Shown one piece after another: positions 22,065 to 34,721 of a DNA stretch of 55,337 nucleotides. The stretch is from Lingula anatina. Taxonomy: Eukaryota > Brachiopoda > Lingulata > Lingulida > Lingulidae. The DNA is taken from assembly GCF_001039355.2 (NCBI RefSeq), contig NW_019773601.1, forward strand, positions 12,837 through 68,173. Direction: 5' to 3'. Made by a program: the position numbers and the translations under genes. The first letter of the stretch is position 1. Each line of letters begins with the position of its first letter. The notes beneath the pieces are model-generated. The model was not told where the DNA came from. It was given only the letters and a program-made list of their open reading frames with translations, and ran no database searches.

Positions 22065-22321
22065 CCAACAAATTCCCTATTGGGCGATGTGCAGGGAATG
22101 GGATTCCTAATAACGCTAGTCCTGAGCACGTAAGTCGTAGGTCTAGCGTTTCTAGGAATGGTGGTACTAGGTTATACTTTTCTAACATCCATGGGACAAC
22201 AGTAACCAAGACAGACGAGTCCCATGGTCAGGAATGTAAGTCGGCTGGAACCTGTTTGCCTGATTATGCTAAGAATATACGTTCCAGTCGTCATCGGCCA
22301 CCTTTCCAACATCATGCCTGA
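22065..22321 (+). CDS. Orphan terminal-exon candidate, 84 codons, function unknown
   Basis: A pyrimidine-containing acceptor (ATATCTGTTTACAG) ends at 22064. After two bases an open frame of 84 codons runs to TGA at 22319-22321, starting NKFPIGRCAGNGIPNN and ending HRPPFQHHA. It is rich in Ser, Arg, Asn and His with four Cys, and its GC content is clearly above its AT-rich surroundings. An AATAAA lies about 210 bases downstream (22531). There is no ATG, so an upstream exon is required. No family is recognised, and chance or a fragment of a transposed gene is possible. Confidence 0.3.
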
Positions 22322-23990
22322 GTTTGTGCCATTGTTTTAATAGGCAAGTCTTATTATTTAAATCGGCTAAGACCAAGGACACTAAATCTTTCTTTCACTC
22401 ACATTTAGGTAAAGTATATGAATGATAATAATTTTTTTTTTCGTATGTTTACTTGTTTCTAAAATTGTTTAACAGTTTTTTCAATCAAAGTAAAACTGAA
22501 TGAATTAAAACTATTGGGAAAAAAGAACACAATAAAATTCACATACATTTACAGTATTTCAGATTTCAAGACACCAGTATATTTTTCTGATGGCCCTCAA
22601 TGTGAACATCGGTTACATTTTTGACAATGTTTATCCTACTCAGTCTCGTACACGTTGAGATTGAAGAAATTAAAAGCACCCTCCTTCAATGGAGTCCTAC
22701 ATCGATTTGAAGAATAAGTAATATCGATATTCATTTCATATTGTATAGGCCTATTATATGTTTTTTGTTTCCAACTTTTTGTGTTGTTCCTTCATCGATT
22801 ATTCTTTCAAATGTTTTCCCCCCACGAGCTACACCTGTTAAATCAATTAATAATTCATTTGTAACGAAAACCATCAGTCACAGCTGAAAAGTTTCTTGCC
22901 GCATATTGGGTTAATGGTGATTTACAATCTTTTTTTTTGTTTTTTTTTTTTTTGTTTTGTTTACCCTTTGACATTTGTCATATTGTAACTGAAACATTTT
23001 CACGCTCTCTGAAATTAAAGATAAGCCCTTAAAAAATAAAACACACAAAAAAATATCAAAATCTTTTATCAAAATATGCTACTTTGTTTTTGTCGACCTA
23101 TGCAACCGGAAAAAGTCAATACTTTGTATCGAGTGGTTTCACAACATGTTTTCACTTGAAAGTAAATGACTAAAAACACGGCGATATGGACGTTACCTAC
23201 AGTGGGAAAGTTTCATTGTATCATGAGACACATTCAAGTGCAAAAGTAGCCTATTTAGGCAAGATCCTCTGTTAACAAGATTATGTTTTCTTTTGAGAAT
23301 ACAATCTAAATTATATAATTTATATAATATTTTAAAATATGCAGTTCCTTAGATGTTGTTGATTATCGAGGTGCCAGTGATGTTCAGTGATTGACACGTT
23401 CGATGACTAAATTAACAATTATACAGATGTCATCTTACGGGAGATATCATAATTGTGATTTGGGTGTAAAAACTGAAAAAGCAGTTTCGCAAATATCTCT
23501 TTACTGGAACACCCGCGATCACCGCTCCAACGCCGATTTGATGACAGCATTTGGTACTCCAAAAACCCACCAGCGAATTTTCGTAAAAGTCTTAGACTGG
23601 GTTCCCATACGTGGATCTACCTAACAGGATCGATCCATCTCAAAGGGGTTTCTCGCTAACTTGCTTTCGGCTTAAGCGGCTTAGGTGTCTGACACTCCTA
23701 CTGACGATGCTTAACAATAAATAATTAACATTTTCTGGATGATAATTAAAGGTCACAATATCTTTAAGAATGCAGTGAGAATGCACTTCGAATGGCATTC
23801 AATATTTCTCCACTCGGAATGCACCTCGAAAGTTTGAGCACGAACTAGTACCGTAATACTGACAGTCTCCAGTCCCAGATGTGCAAGATGTTACACCTCA
23901 GACGTGGTGTTGGTGTAAAAAGGTAAATGCAGAAAAGACAATAGGCACACTAGCGGTAGGGTCTAACTTGGGGGGGGGGGGCCCGCAAGA
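22322..23990. other. No gene recognised
   Basis: T-rich runs at about 22930-22965. A 77-codon plus-strand frame at 23391-23624 has locally raised GC but no recognisable domain or splice context. I leave it uncalled. Confidence 0.4.
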
Positions 23991-23991
23991 A

Positions 23992-24265
23992 AATGCAGTA
24001 GTATCGAAGTAGCAAAGAAGCATTAACGCAGTAGTGGTGTGGAGCATATTTGCAGTAGAAATGCAGTATAGCCTACTGCAATTCTACTTCAAAAATTACA
24101 AAGGGTTCTACAGAGGAGGAGCATTAATGCAGTAGATTAGCAGCATGATAGAAGCATGTTTCAAATATGCTAATTAGCTCCCACATAGAAGCAGATTTGA
24201 AGCATATTTGCAGTATAATTGCAGTAGTCTACTGCGCTGGAGTAGCTACTTCGTTTTCGTGCGGG
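23992..24265. mobile_element. Small TIR element rich in GCAGTA/TACTGC
   Basis: The left end CCCGCAAGAAAATGCAGTAG faces the right end CTACTTCGTTTTCGTGCGGGG (reverse complement CCCCGCACGAAAACGAAGTAG), a roughly 20-bp imperfect TIR. The interior has many GCAGTA, AGCATATTTGCAGTA and TACTGC units in both directions. There is no coding capacity. A G-run flanks the left end and a shorter one the right end. Consistent with a MITE. Confidence 0.5.
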
Positions 24266-25600
24266 GGGTCTCCAGTACAAAAAGCGTTTACAACAACTTC
24301 AACAACTTTGTCACTTAGACCGAGTTGGTTAGCAGAGTTGGGTTAATACTGAACCGCTTTGTATATCTGAAATAGGCCTGAACTGCGGAATCAGGTGACC
24401 GTTTTACAATGCTTTACCAAACGGCTTTTTAAGATTTATGTGCCGATCAATGTTGTAGGCGAGCGTTCCCACACATGGACTTACCTTATCAGTCGAGTTA
24501 TTTTGGTGAACAAATTTCTTCCTGGTCGGGGCAACTTCTTAATACACAGTATGATATATTTTCTGTCACGTCGATGTTCTTGTGAAATGCTTATGAAATA
24601 AGTTGCGTCGAAATTTTTATATCGGATCTTTGATTGACACGACAATTTTTCCGGCATTTAATTGAAATCGATTGCAATTATAGGATTTTACGCAACCTGA
24701 TACGCTGCGGAGGGCACGTTTATTTGAACACTTTCAGACAAAACATTTTCAGAAGTGAAATCAATCACCACCTTTTTTTCTTTGCAAAAACACATTATAG
24801 GTCCTCTTATCATAAGTTGGTCTTGGTAAGTATTTTGATTGGTGGGCCTGATGCACGTGATCATATGAGAAAAAGAAGTACCTTCTCAAGGTGAAAGAAT
24901 GGAAGTTATGATGTCGCATTAAAAGTTAGATGTCACTCAATATTTTATGCAAAGGCAATACCCTGGTAGAAGTGCCCCTGACTTGCACGGTGAAAGAATG
25001 CACAACATTTGGAGATTTTAGAACGCTAATTTACAAGCCCAGATTTCGATGTGTAAATGATATTATTCAGGCAGAGTCTAACCTTTGACCGGTTACCACT
25101 AAATCATATTTGTAATCAATTCCGCAAAGAGGTATGGTGATTTGCATACAACAATGAGAAGTAATGAGAGAAGTGTCACAGATTTTTGCCACCCAGGTTT
25201 TCCAGCTAACTGTTCAATGGTTTGGTGATGACAAAACAACTAATCGTTACATTGTAGAGATAAGTTCTACTTTATACTCTGGGCCCCTTTTCAGTGTGGA
25301 ATTTTCCTGATCCCCTACAAATTGCTACTCTCTTACCACAGGATGTGCTAGTAGTCTGTTACAAAAATGTTGCAAGCCACCAACAGTGTTTTGTATAGAA
25401 TTTTACTGGAATTTTAGGGTACATATTGCCAGTTATGTCCTATATAGGCCTAATCTACAATCGTTTATTTTTTTTCGTTGGCCGCAAAACTTTTTAAACA
25501 GGAATAGTCAATGGAGATTGACTATTTGAGCAGATGGATCTTATGGCTTATACGGATGTCAATGTTAGCGGTACATGTAGGACCACATGCATGAATATCA
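24266..25600. other. No gene recognised
   Basis: Short open frames on the plus strand (24395-24601, 24634-24894) lack any supporting signal. Nothing else is seen. Confidence 0.4.
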
Positions 25601-26150
25601 TATGAACTTGGTTGAGAAACATCACAATTACCATCTTTGTCCTTTATTTTCTGACATTCTATTTTATAAACAGAATAAACAATGGAAGCAGGTAGCATCC
25701 ATTTTTCTTAATCACCTCTTCAACTTGGAAAACCTCTGGTATCACGTTTCAGGCTGTATCAAATAGCAAAATCGTATGTGTATAATCTTTTACCCTGAAC
25801 TAAAGTTTTTGCAAGTAACGTTCTATACATAAAATAAGTTTTCAGTTTGCATTAAGATATGATAAAAAATAAAAACAAAATAGCACACATGGCCTGTAAA
25901 AGGCTGGCAAACGATATCACATTACTGGTGTATAATTCGTCTTACTGCGTACACGTCTGTGTCCACTCCTCTTGCCTAACCATTATAAACTGACCATGTC
26001 ATAATAGGATCTTTAACATATAAAAATTCTTAAATATAAAGAAATAAAACCACGCAAACAACGCGTACTCTTTTAACTAAAGGCGAAATGTAGAGAATAA
26101 TGTTAAAGAGATCACTTAAAACAATATTTGCAAAAAGCATCTGCAAGCTT
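25600..26150 (+). repeat. Repeat family F, copy 1 (upstream part)
   Basis: Blocks such as CTTGGTTGAGAAACATCAC, TTCAGGCTGTATCAAATAGC and GACATTCTATTTTA recur in the same order at about 39050-39480 and 46690-47075. The family continues into the GTGAGAAGCTGTGTGAGAAT block that forms the left edge of segment B. Non-coding. Confidence 0.55.
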
Positions 26151-26599
26151 TAGTGAGAAGCTGTGTGAGAATGGGCAGATTTAAGAATGGATGAGTGGCC
26201 TACATCGAGGCGGATGTTTTCCTTCATCTTCCTCACTCTACTCGTAAAATTTAAAAATGTATTCGTTAGTATGCAATGGTTATACTGCACATTAAAAAAG
26301 CTAAAGAAACGACATAAACAGACGAAGGCCAAATTACACCTATCTAACACTATGCAATGGAAATAATGGTACACTGCAGCACAGTGAATTGTTCAAACTT
26401 TATGAAAGAAGTAGGCCTTTGTTTAAGAAACATTCAAATTTAGTGTTTTTATGTGGTAAAGCACAAATGATCCCTTCTCGAGGACGAGATTTCGGTCTGA
26501 TAAAATCAAAATTGTTAAAGCATCTGCAACCTCTCACCCGTCATATACTTGATATGTGCAAAGTAGTGGTGAGGATAGGCAAACAGATTTCATTAGTCT

Positions 26600-29500
26600 A
26601 ATGAATAACCCCCTCCAACTCTTTAAGAAGAAAAAGATTGTGTTAGAGAAGACAAGATAGAATTTTCCGCACAACATCACCATTGGTTATTGTGCAAAAT
26701 GCCTAAGCCCGATCCATCTTAAGTCAGTTCACGGCTAACATTCTAGTGTAGACGAATGATTGCATCGACAGTACTAGAAGCACAACTAGCACAATCACAG
26801 TCTCTCCACATATGATTTGCATAAGTGAGAAGTAGTCCATGTGACCTGCTAGCATTTTATGTGCTGAATTTAGCAGACATTTGAAAGTAGTGATACAGGC
26901 AGGACCTAAACTTAGGGAACATTAAAAGTTAGCAAAAAAAGAAAGCAAATGACATTTATATTATTGTTTAAAAGTAATGTTATTCACACTTTATTGTTAC
27001 ATTATAAGTGTATGTTTAAAATAAGAGAATGCACTGTAGTTACTGCTAGTAAGTGTTACAAGGGTTTGCAATATCATATGTAAGGGAAACGTGGCTTATT
27101 CTACAGCACCATTTTTATTTCACTTAATTGATTTTAGGTTTTAACACTTAAAGTGAATGAGACTGAGTGTACATAGCCAACTTATTAAAGAAATGGAAGT
27201 TAATGGTAAGTTTATGTTCTAATAATGTATAATTGCTTTGTTGGATATTCTTATTCCTAATGGGTTTAGTCGTGAGTAGAGCTAACTGGATGTGTCATCT
27301 AAAACAAGCTGACAAATTTATAATTTGACAAATAGGTAGTTTTGTGTTAATGAGGAATTGACTGATTTTAATAAACAGTGTTTGGAAATTGTATAATAAT
27401 ATGCAAATTTGGTTTGATGATATTGTTTTATGAGATATCTATTTATTATTGTTATTTGTTTTCCATTTAGTTTCGCGGTTTTTGTTGATTCAAGAAAGAA
27501 TAAAGAATAGAGTACAACCCGTCAGCTTTCCCTCTTGCTGCCGGTCTGTCTACAACCTTGCTCTTTTTCATACCGGCCCAATGCACCATAAATCCATACG
27601 TTGTGATTGAGATTCTTATACCTGCCGCTAAAACAGGTTTTATTTTGGTGTATTTTTGAAAAGGAAGGGTCTTTATTACAACTCAAATACCTATGGTGCT
27701 AAAAGATTGAATATTTTAAAATGTGTCACACTTCTTTGCTGTTAGCATTTAATAAATGCCTTCTGTTGTATGTACGCATAATAAGAGATGGAAGCCACAT
27801 TTCATGGCATTCCTCCATTCGTACCACAAGAATGATGTTTTTGTTGCTTGATATAAACTTGTTTTAGGTTATGTTATAGTCTTCATTATATTAATACGTG
27901 CTAATCCTCTGCAATTAGTTTCGTTTCTGTTATGGTGAAGAATAACGACGGTCTGGAGATTTCAAACGTTTATTCACCGACTCTATTTTCATACAATTTC
28001 ACAAATATTTAAACTCTATCTTTCCATACTGATCATGCGTCTACTTGTATTATGTCCATTGTCTTTGCGTGATTACAAGGAATATTCTATTCTCATGTTG
28101 CAAACCACCATTCAACAGAAAAATGTTTTCAATTAAAGATATCTAAAATATTATTTGAATTACTCATGCTTGGACTTTAATCCTAAGTTTGCATGTATTT
28201 TACACGTGTTAGAAACTTGCAAATCTATTGAGAAATTACCCAATCAAATCAAACTATATGTGACTTTGACATGTTCCATCTTTTCCTACTACGAAAACAT
28301 ATTCTACACGTGTTGACTTTTAAAGAAATTTTACTTACACTCAATAACTCCCTATCCTTTTACTATTTTGATTCCGTTTTAATTGTCATCTGCAGTTGGT
28401 GAAAGTGTAAGTCATTCACTTTACAACATTTCAATAGCAATTATCGGAGTATGGCTGTTTCATCCATTTATCCAATTCTAACCTCTTTGATTTTTGTATT
28501 ATGATTTAAACAACGCAACCCAGTTAAAGATGTCCTATAAAGGCTAATTTTTACAATAGTTAAATATATTACTAACATATTCATATTATTTTTTCATCTA
28601 TGTTTTTATATGAATTAAAATAAATTAAAAAAATTAATTTCAAAAATATACAATTTATATCAAAGCACACTGTTAATTTTTTCTCTACACTTAAACATGT
28701 TAATAAATTGCAGCAATCATTATATTTTTATCAACACTGTTAAACATATCATTACTATTTTCTTTGCTCTTTCCTAGTATATCACTATCGATAATATACC
28801 ATATTCTTGAAGTTCCAATACGTTTTACGAAGAAATGAAATATAGCTTTTCAAAGAAGACTATTTCATGCCCTAAAATCTGATATTCTTTTTAAAAGAAG
28901 CATGAAAATATCAAAATGCAAATAATGATTCCTCCAGTTGGGATCTCCAAAAGGAAAAATATTAATCAGACACTGGTTGCTCACTTAGATCTGCAAGATA
29001 TTAAGACATCACTAAGCCGGAACGCGGATTTGTGTTTCCAGCTACACCATGTGTGGAACAGGGCTCTGGTGTCGATTCCATGTCGACTGTTACATGTACG
29101 TGAAGAATGCCATACCACCTAGCAGTGACAGTGCCCTAAATGTCCTTGTGATAAAGTACTAAGCGTCGGATTCTGCATAACGTCTATCAGCTCTACACGA
29201 GTGTCCAGTGTGAGATTTAATATTTTGCCTTTTAAGGCATTAGAAATATTCCTCTATGATTATTATATGCAATATCTTCCATTGTGCTCACAGATTAATT
29301 TCAAGACAAATCATCTTATTCCATACTACATGTGGCATCACATTGCTAATGAATTTAATTTTTTGTTCAAAACAAGGTTTCTAAACCAATTAGCTTTCAG
29401 AGATTTACAGCGCTAGAAGTGATATCAAAATTACATCCCAGACAAGGCTAACTTGGATTTTATCCTTCATCAATTGGTAACTAAACGATTTTCTACACTT

Positions 29501-30455
29501 GGTATTTCATAAAAGTAAAAATATTATTTCCAACCATTTATGGCATTTCTTCACATGTACGTAGCATCGCTACTATAAAATACATCTTTTACACAAATGA
29601 CATTTTTTATTAGTTTGATGCAACTACTGAAACAAAGGGTTTATGATCCTATTTAATATTAACACAATTGTATAAATTTTTACTCTCACTATAACAAATC
29701 CATATTCTTAAAATTGTTCTTTAAAGTCAATATACCTGTAACATCCTTAATTGACCATTATGTCTGGATTCATCTTACAACAGAATACACTTTTCATTAA
29801 TTTCCATAAATATACACATTTATCTATTTTTAGAACTTTCACCAGGAGAGAATGCTCTACCATCCAATCTAGCGTACACATAGTATAATTACATTATGAA
29901 ATGCTTTTCTAGACTATGTTTTTTTTTTTTAAACCATACCCTGAATATCTAAACTTCGAGGTTTCCTCATCCTTGAAAAAGTGCAAGTTTGACCAATTTC
30001 CATTTGCTTGTGGCATTGATGAATGTAAGATAAAGAAAAAAATCTAGCCTCTGCTCCAGGCGCTTGTGTTTGACGTGATTAAAAAGGGGAGGGGTTGGCG
30101 CCAACTAAGACGTACATCCTCCGGCTTCTATGCCTATGCAAATCCATGGAGCAAACAGTAAGGCCCATATCCATCACGATAAACCTAGACGTTTACGTAG
30201 CGTTATATAGTGCGACTGTTCAAGGGAGCATGATCCTTGTCAACGTTTCTATTTCTTTTTGATTACTTGGCAACAGCACTGTGCAGTCAGTGTCAATGTA
30301 TCAATTTTTACCCAATACAGAGAAGGTCAGCCGTGTCCGACAGAGCATGACCGGTGGACTGTAGAGAACGAATACAAGGTTGCACTGGGGTTGCAATGAA
30401 AGATGGGTCATCGTGGTAGGCTAAGGGGCGTTTTGAAATGTTAACTCTCATCTAT
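26600..30455. other. 3' flank of protease copy B; no independent gene seen
   Basis: Collinear with 10250-13836. Conserved non-coding blocks include the ATCTAGCGTACACAT region (about 29868) and the CAAGGGAGCATGATCCTTGT block at about 30221-30240 (A: 13602-13621). The plus-strand frame 28916-29122 is not supported as coding. Confidence 0.45.
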
Positions 30456-31935
30456 TCAAAAGATGTGCTGAAAACTTAAAAAACTAGAGAATGTCATTCC
30501 TGTAATTGATTTGAATTCTTCTTCCCATTCACGTGTCGTCCAATCATCATCATCATCATCATCGTCATCACCAAGCTCTTGAGTTTCTATGGCTTCAAGA
30601 TAGCAAGGTTGAACAGGAGAGCGCAGTATTTCTCCATCTCTTCTCCCCTCTCGATATTCATCCGCCTTTATTTCGCACGGTTGAACATGCAATCTGATTT
30701 CTGACGCAGGCTCCAGTAGTCTAGGGAATCTGTTGTGCACAGACATGTACCCATTTGCCAAGTTGTTCCTGAGTTGTTCGTTATCCACACGAAGATATAT
30801 GAATTCAACTGCTTTTTTGCATGGAGGTTGATGGTCTTTGAAGTAAGTAAAGGACTCAAGCTCACATCTACGGATTTTTCTACATAGAATGCAACGCGTT
30901 GTGGCAGCTGGCTTTCTTGGATCAACACGCCGAACGAATAAGAGACTGTGGTGTGTGCTTACTTCATCAATGTATTCTAGAATTTTGTCTCTCGCATCTT
31001 TTTCTTCTTTATTTTTTATTTGATCTAGGGATGCTGTCAAGGCGTCAGAATAATATACTGATGTGTCCTTTGAAATGAAGGGTGAAAGCATACTCTCGGC
31101 ATGACCCCTCATATCAGACGCTGAACTGGCACCAGCAACGGGGTGCTCGCTCTCTTCCAGCCCCGGATGAAAGGTGTGGTCACTCACTTCTACTTCCGAC
31201 TGAGGAACGTCGTCGAATTTGCCTACAAGTATGGACAATGCTTCTACTTTGCTATCATCTTCTAATACAACAACAGAACCACTATCGCCTCCCTCTGCAA
31301 AACGAGCTGATCGTATTTCTGAACACAGCAGTATAAACTCTTTACCATAATCCGGGAATTCGCAATCAGTGCCTACCACAATGCCGTAAGTTTTCCCGGT
31401 TCGAGCTCCCATCTTTAGGACCTTCTGCGTTCGAATTCCTTTAAGGTCTCTACGAACATCAATGTGTCCACGGCTATTTGTGGGGTAAAACGAAGGGTTT
31501 ATCTTTATGAGGGCTACATCCTTTTCTGACTTGGTGATATCCCTCTTGTATACTACTTCGCCTAAGTCATAAAACGAATTTCCCCCCGTTTTGACCATCA
31601 TTGAAGCACTCTCTCCCACAACATGCTCACAGGTTAGGGCATACCAATCATGCTCTTCGTGCGCAGGTCCTTGGCGCACTTCAAGTAAGGCACCGAGAGT
31701 TCCGTATATTTCAGGATTGGAAGGATTGCGGAATATAGCCTCTCCTGGCTTTATTGAGACAAGGGGTACAAAACGGAATTTCTCAGAATATTTCAAAATA
31801 AAATAATGGTCACCAAAATAGGGTGATACAATATGGTGCACCTGTTCATGTTTATCACGGTTTCCGAACTGCCTCTCATGGATGTAGATATGGGGTGTAT
31901 CGGCGATCATACTGAACCCTTTAACAAAGGGAAGT
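30456..31935 (-). CDS. Copy B coding exon 4: trypsin-like protease, Cys/His cluster and acidic tail
   Basis: 492 residues plus stop. It contains the full His/Asp/Ser set, KMGARTGKTYG before the nucleophile, and RCILC with C-x2-C-x16-H-x3-C (two residues more in the loop than A, including an extra Cys). Nine consecutive Asp are encoded by a GAT/GAC run, read on the plus strand as ATC repeats with one GTC. The first 25 residues after the splice site are identical to copy A, the least diverged part of the gene. Confidence 0.85.
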
Positions 31936-34721
31936 CTGAAAAAAGAGCAAAATAGTCTCACAATAATTGAACATTCATGCAATCATTCTGTTTAAACTAC
32001 CACACATTCATGACATAAATAGAAAAGTACATAGGATAATATGTTTTAAAACTGATTTAATATAATATTACAATTAATGGTCTTATTTCTTCACTGCCAA
32101 ACATTGATTATTTTTTACTTTTTTGCTTTGACTGTAAAAAGACGAGAAGCTACATGTACACACTTACCCAAAGAGATTACTTTTTGCAGTATCAGACAAA
32201 GGTGATGTGTTTGGCTCTTTTTTTTCTAACTCTTTAATCATCTTTTCAACATCCTTTACAGACGATAAGCTTGTTCTTTCTGCAATCCGCTTGCAAGTTT
32301 GCAGTCCTATCTTTTCGATATGCTTATGAAATCCACTGTCTCCAAGTGGTTGAAACAGCATTGATAAACTTAGTTCTTGCGCGACTTTCATGTAGCCCTT
32401 TGTTGTCTTCCTATTGCAGTGTTTAAGTAAACACCTGAGCACACGAGTTTTTTCAGCCTGGGTTGATAAAGGGGGGTCGTAGTTGAGCGCAAGCACAATC
32501 GAACTGCCTTTCCTGCGAAAACATTCATAAATCTGGAATATAGCTTCCGACTCCTGAAAAAAGTGTAGAGACAAGAATCATATTAAGGCTATTCCGTGGT
32601 ATTTTTTGCCGTATTGGAATGCCATTTGACGCTTCAAATGAAAACATTTTACAAAATGAAAGAGTGAAGGCCCGTTCTTTGTATGTTTATTCCTATGCAT
32701 GTGTGTTATATTTAGACAAAAAATTAGGATTTAAAATAATAATTAAAGAAAAATAACAATAGTCAGTGAGTAAATGGAAAGGGCATGAATAATGTCAAAG
32801 GTAAACATGCCTTTTTATGATCATATATTTCATCTTCAAACATGTTACTAGTTTTGACTAAGATATCAGTTCTCATCTGCTCTGATTATCTTTAAGTAGT
32901 ATTGGGGCATGTAAGAGAAGTTCTTACCGAATTCATTAATTAAAAATTACTTTCTAAATCATAATAACTTGAAAATAATTCATTTAAATGGAATGTTTCT
33001 CAGTTTAAAAAATATGAATACATATATCATATTTCTGCATTTTAAGTTCTATATTATCTTGAAAGACATAAGGGTTTAGGTATCATTGGTCACCTGACCT
33101 CTTATTGTCAAATCAAAATGCCTCACATGTCCTTCCACAATGCTAGGTGTCATGATTAATAATTCTGATTTAATTTCTCACTGCAGTAGTTAAAATGAAA
33201 ATGTCTTTCATATGTTGTTGGCCCATATCATGTTGAGGAGAATATGAAGTAATTAGTTTTTTGGCTATTGTAGTTACCAGGAAAAATAGGTACCAAAATC
33301 ACCTAGGAAGGACAAATTGATATTAATCAATCCATTAATCTATAATCAAATATATCTTAATCTAATGCACTTCACTAAATGTAAAAATTAAGTCATATTA
33401 ATATATTTAGCCTTTATTATTTAAAATAATCAATATTTTAAAAACTATATCAAAATATATAATTGTCCTTCCCAAACACAATTTCATAAGTTCTCCAGAT
33501 AAAAGTGTCAGTAAAATCATAACTAATCATCAAAAACTAAAAGATCATTTGAATACTGGTGTCTAGTGGTGTCTGGATTCGGAATTATAACTTTTGTAAG
33601 TAAGGGTGTTTTTTTGAAATGTTAAGGTTTGAGGACCAAATATCACGGACTGGTCCATTACTCGGAAATTGCGCTGATATCTCAAAGTGTTATACAGAAC
33701 AAAATTCCTAATACATCCTAAAAATAATTTTAAAACTAAGTTATTTACCTCTGCCGCTGGAAGCTTCTTCATCGTGACAATGCCAACCGCACCTCTAGTT
33801 TCGTTAACAAAATGTTCATATGTTCCAAATTGTCGTTCTACTGTAAGACGCCCGTCCGTATGCACACTCTGCTTCACGTATTTTGCAACAGGATCGTTCG
33901 TTACCTCCGGAAAACTTGAATAAAAGGAAACCTGGACGAGAGGAACCACTGGAACGCCCTCTCCAAATTGCAATTTTGTGGCTCTAAACCATAACTGCGG
34001 TAGCTTGTCCCAGTTTTCCTCCTGTTCAAGATCGGATACAGTTTGCGGTCGCGGAGAGGCACTGTTGCCAGGTGCCTCAATCTCTGTCAGTTTCAGTTTG
34101 TCAACTTCAGAAGTGAGATCGTCACATTCCAGAAACTGACTCACGGGAATTCCTGAAACAAAATATGTTTGTTTTTGCAAGTGCTACAAGAAAAAGAAGA
34201 GGGTTATACGCACATGCAAAGGGTTAACTTTTACAAACGCAGCATAAGAATAATCATATTGTTTTTTGTCTATCTTTGTTTATTATTTTACGACCAAACT
34301 GTTTTTCGAAAAAGAAAGATGATATATTATCAATCAAGCAGCACAGTAAGATTACTGATTCCGTAAATTCATTTCATTAACTATAATAAAGAAACTGTTC
34401 CAGTGAAAAAATATACGAACCTTCCGATTGCAATCTGTGTATTATCCATAGTTCATGTACTTTGATTGTTTGGAAAAATATCTCTGAGGCTGCAATTTCC
34501 TTTGAAATAAGAAGGTCTAAAATAAAATCAATTTCCTTCCGTGCAGGGGCTTCAGTTGACAGCTGTTTGACATTTGCCGCCTCCTCAGTCGTCACAACAT
34601 CGTTGGACACCAAGGCACCAAGGAGAATATCTACGCTTAGTGTGCTTGTCCGAAGGATTTCCCGACATTGTTCAAGACACTCAATCCAGTCTGTAGTTGA
34701 ACTGGGCCCTGCAGCAGCCAT
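30456..34721 (-). CDS. CARD-like/trypsin-like serine protease, copy B (four coding exons, 856 aa)
   Basis: Exons 34721-34421, 34152-33749, 32553-32168 and 31935-30456 (minus strand) join to 2571 nt, 856 residues plus stop. Splice phases are the same as in copy A and the introns are 268, 1195 and 232 bp. The domain order is identical. Catalytic residues are TCEHVV (His468), EKDVALI (Asp503) and GDSGS (Ser582); none is lost. Differences from A: a three-residue deletion in the CARD loop, one codon fewer in exon 3, extra residues before the catalytic His (QGPAHEEHDW), nine instead of six Asp in the tail, and a shorter C-terminus. Both copies look functional. The relic at 7.9-9.2 kb resembles B more than A. 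The promoter and first non-coding exon were not identified. Confidence 0.8.
32168..32553 (-). CDS. Copy B coding exon 3: unrecognised domain, second part
   Basis: 386 nt between TTTTTTCAG and GG|GTAAGT. It keeps ESEAIFQIYECF, the strand IVLALNYDPPL and the C-terminal KDVEKMIKELEKK helix. It reads GDSGFHKHIEKIG where A has GDSEFFYKHIEKIG, the one-codon difference. Confidence 0.75.
33749..34152 (-). CDS. Copy B coding exon 2: unrecognised domain, first part
   Basis: 404 nt, exactly the length of copy A's exon, from TTTTGTTTCAG to GAG|GTAAAT. Changes relative to A cluster in one loop (VHTDGRLTVERQF versus YTDEFITEKQQF). The core segments WDKLPQLWFRATKL and RGAVGIVTMKKLPAAE are unchanged. That pattern fits selection on a folded core. 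Confidence 0.75.
34421..34721 (-). CDS. Copy B coding exon 1: CARD-like domain
   Basis: 100 residues from MAAAGPSSTTDW. The helix pattern matches copy A, but the loop reads ARKEID where A has ARKERNEID. The acceptor (TTTTCACTTCTTCAG) lies just before GTATTATCATG, so the ATG at 34721 is preferred over the in-frame Met further upstream (MRLFTSSG), which is intronic. The donor is G|GTTCGT, phase 1, as in A. Confidence 0.65.
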
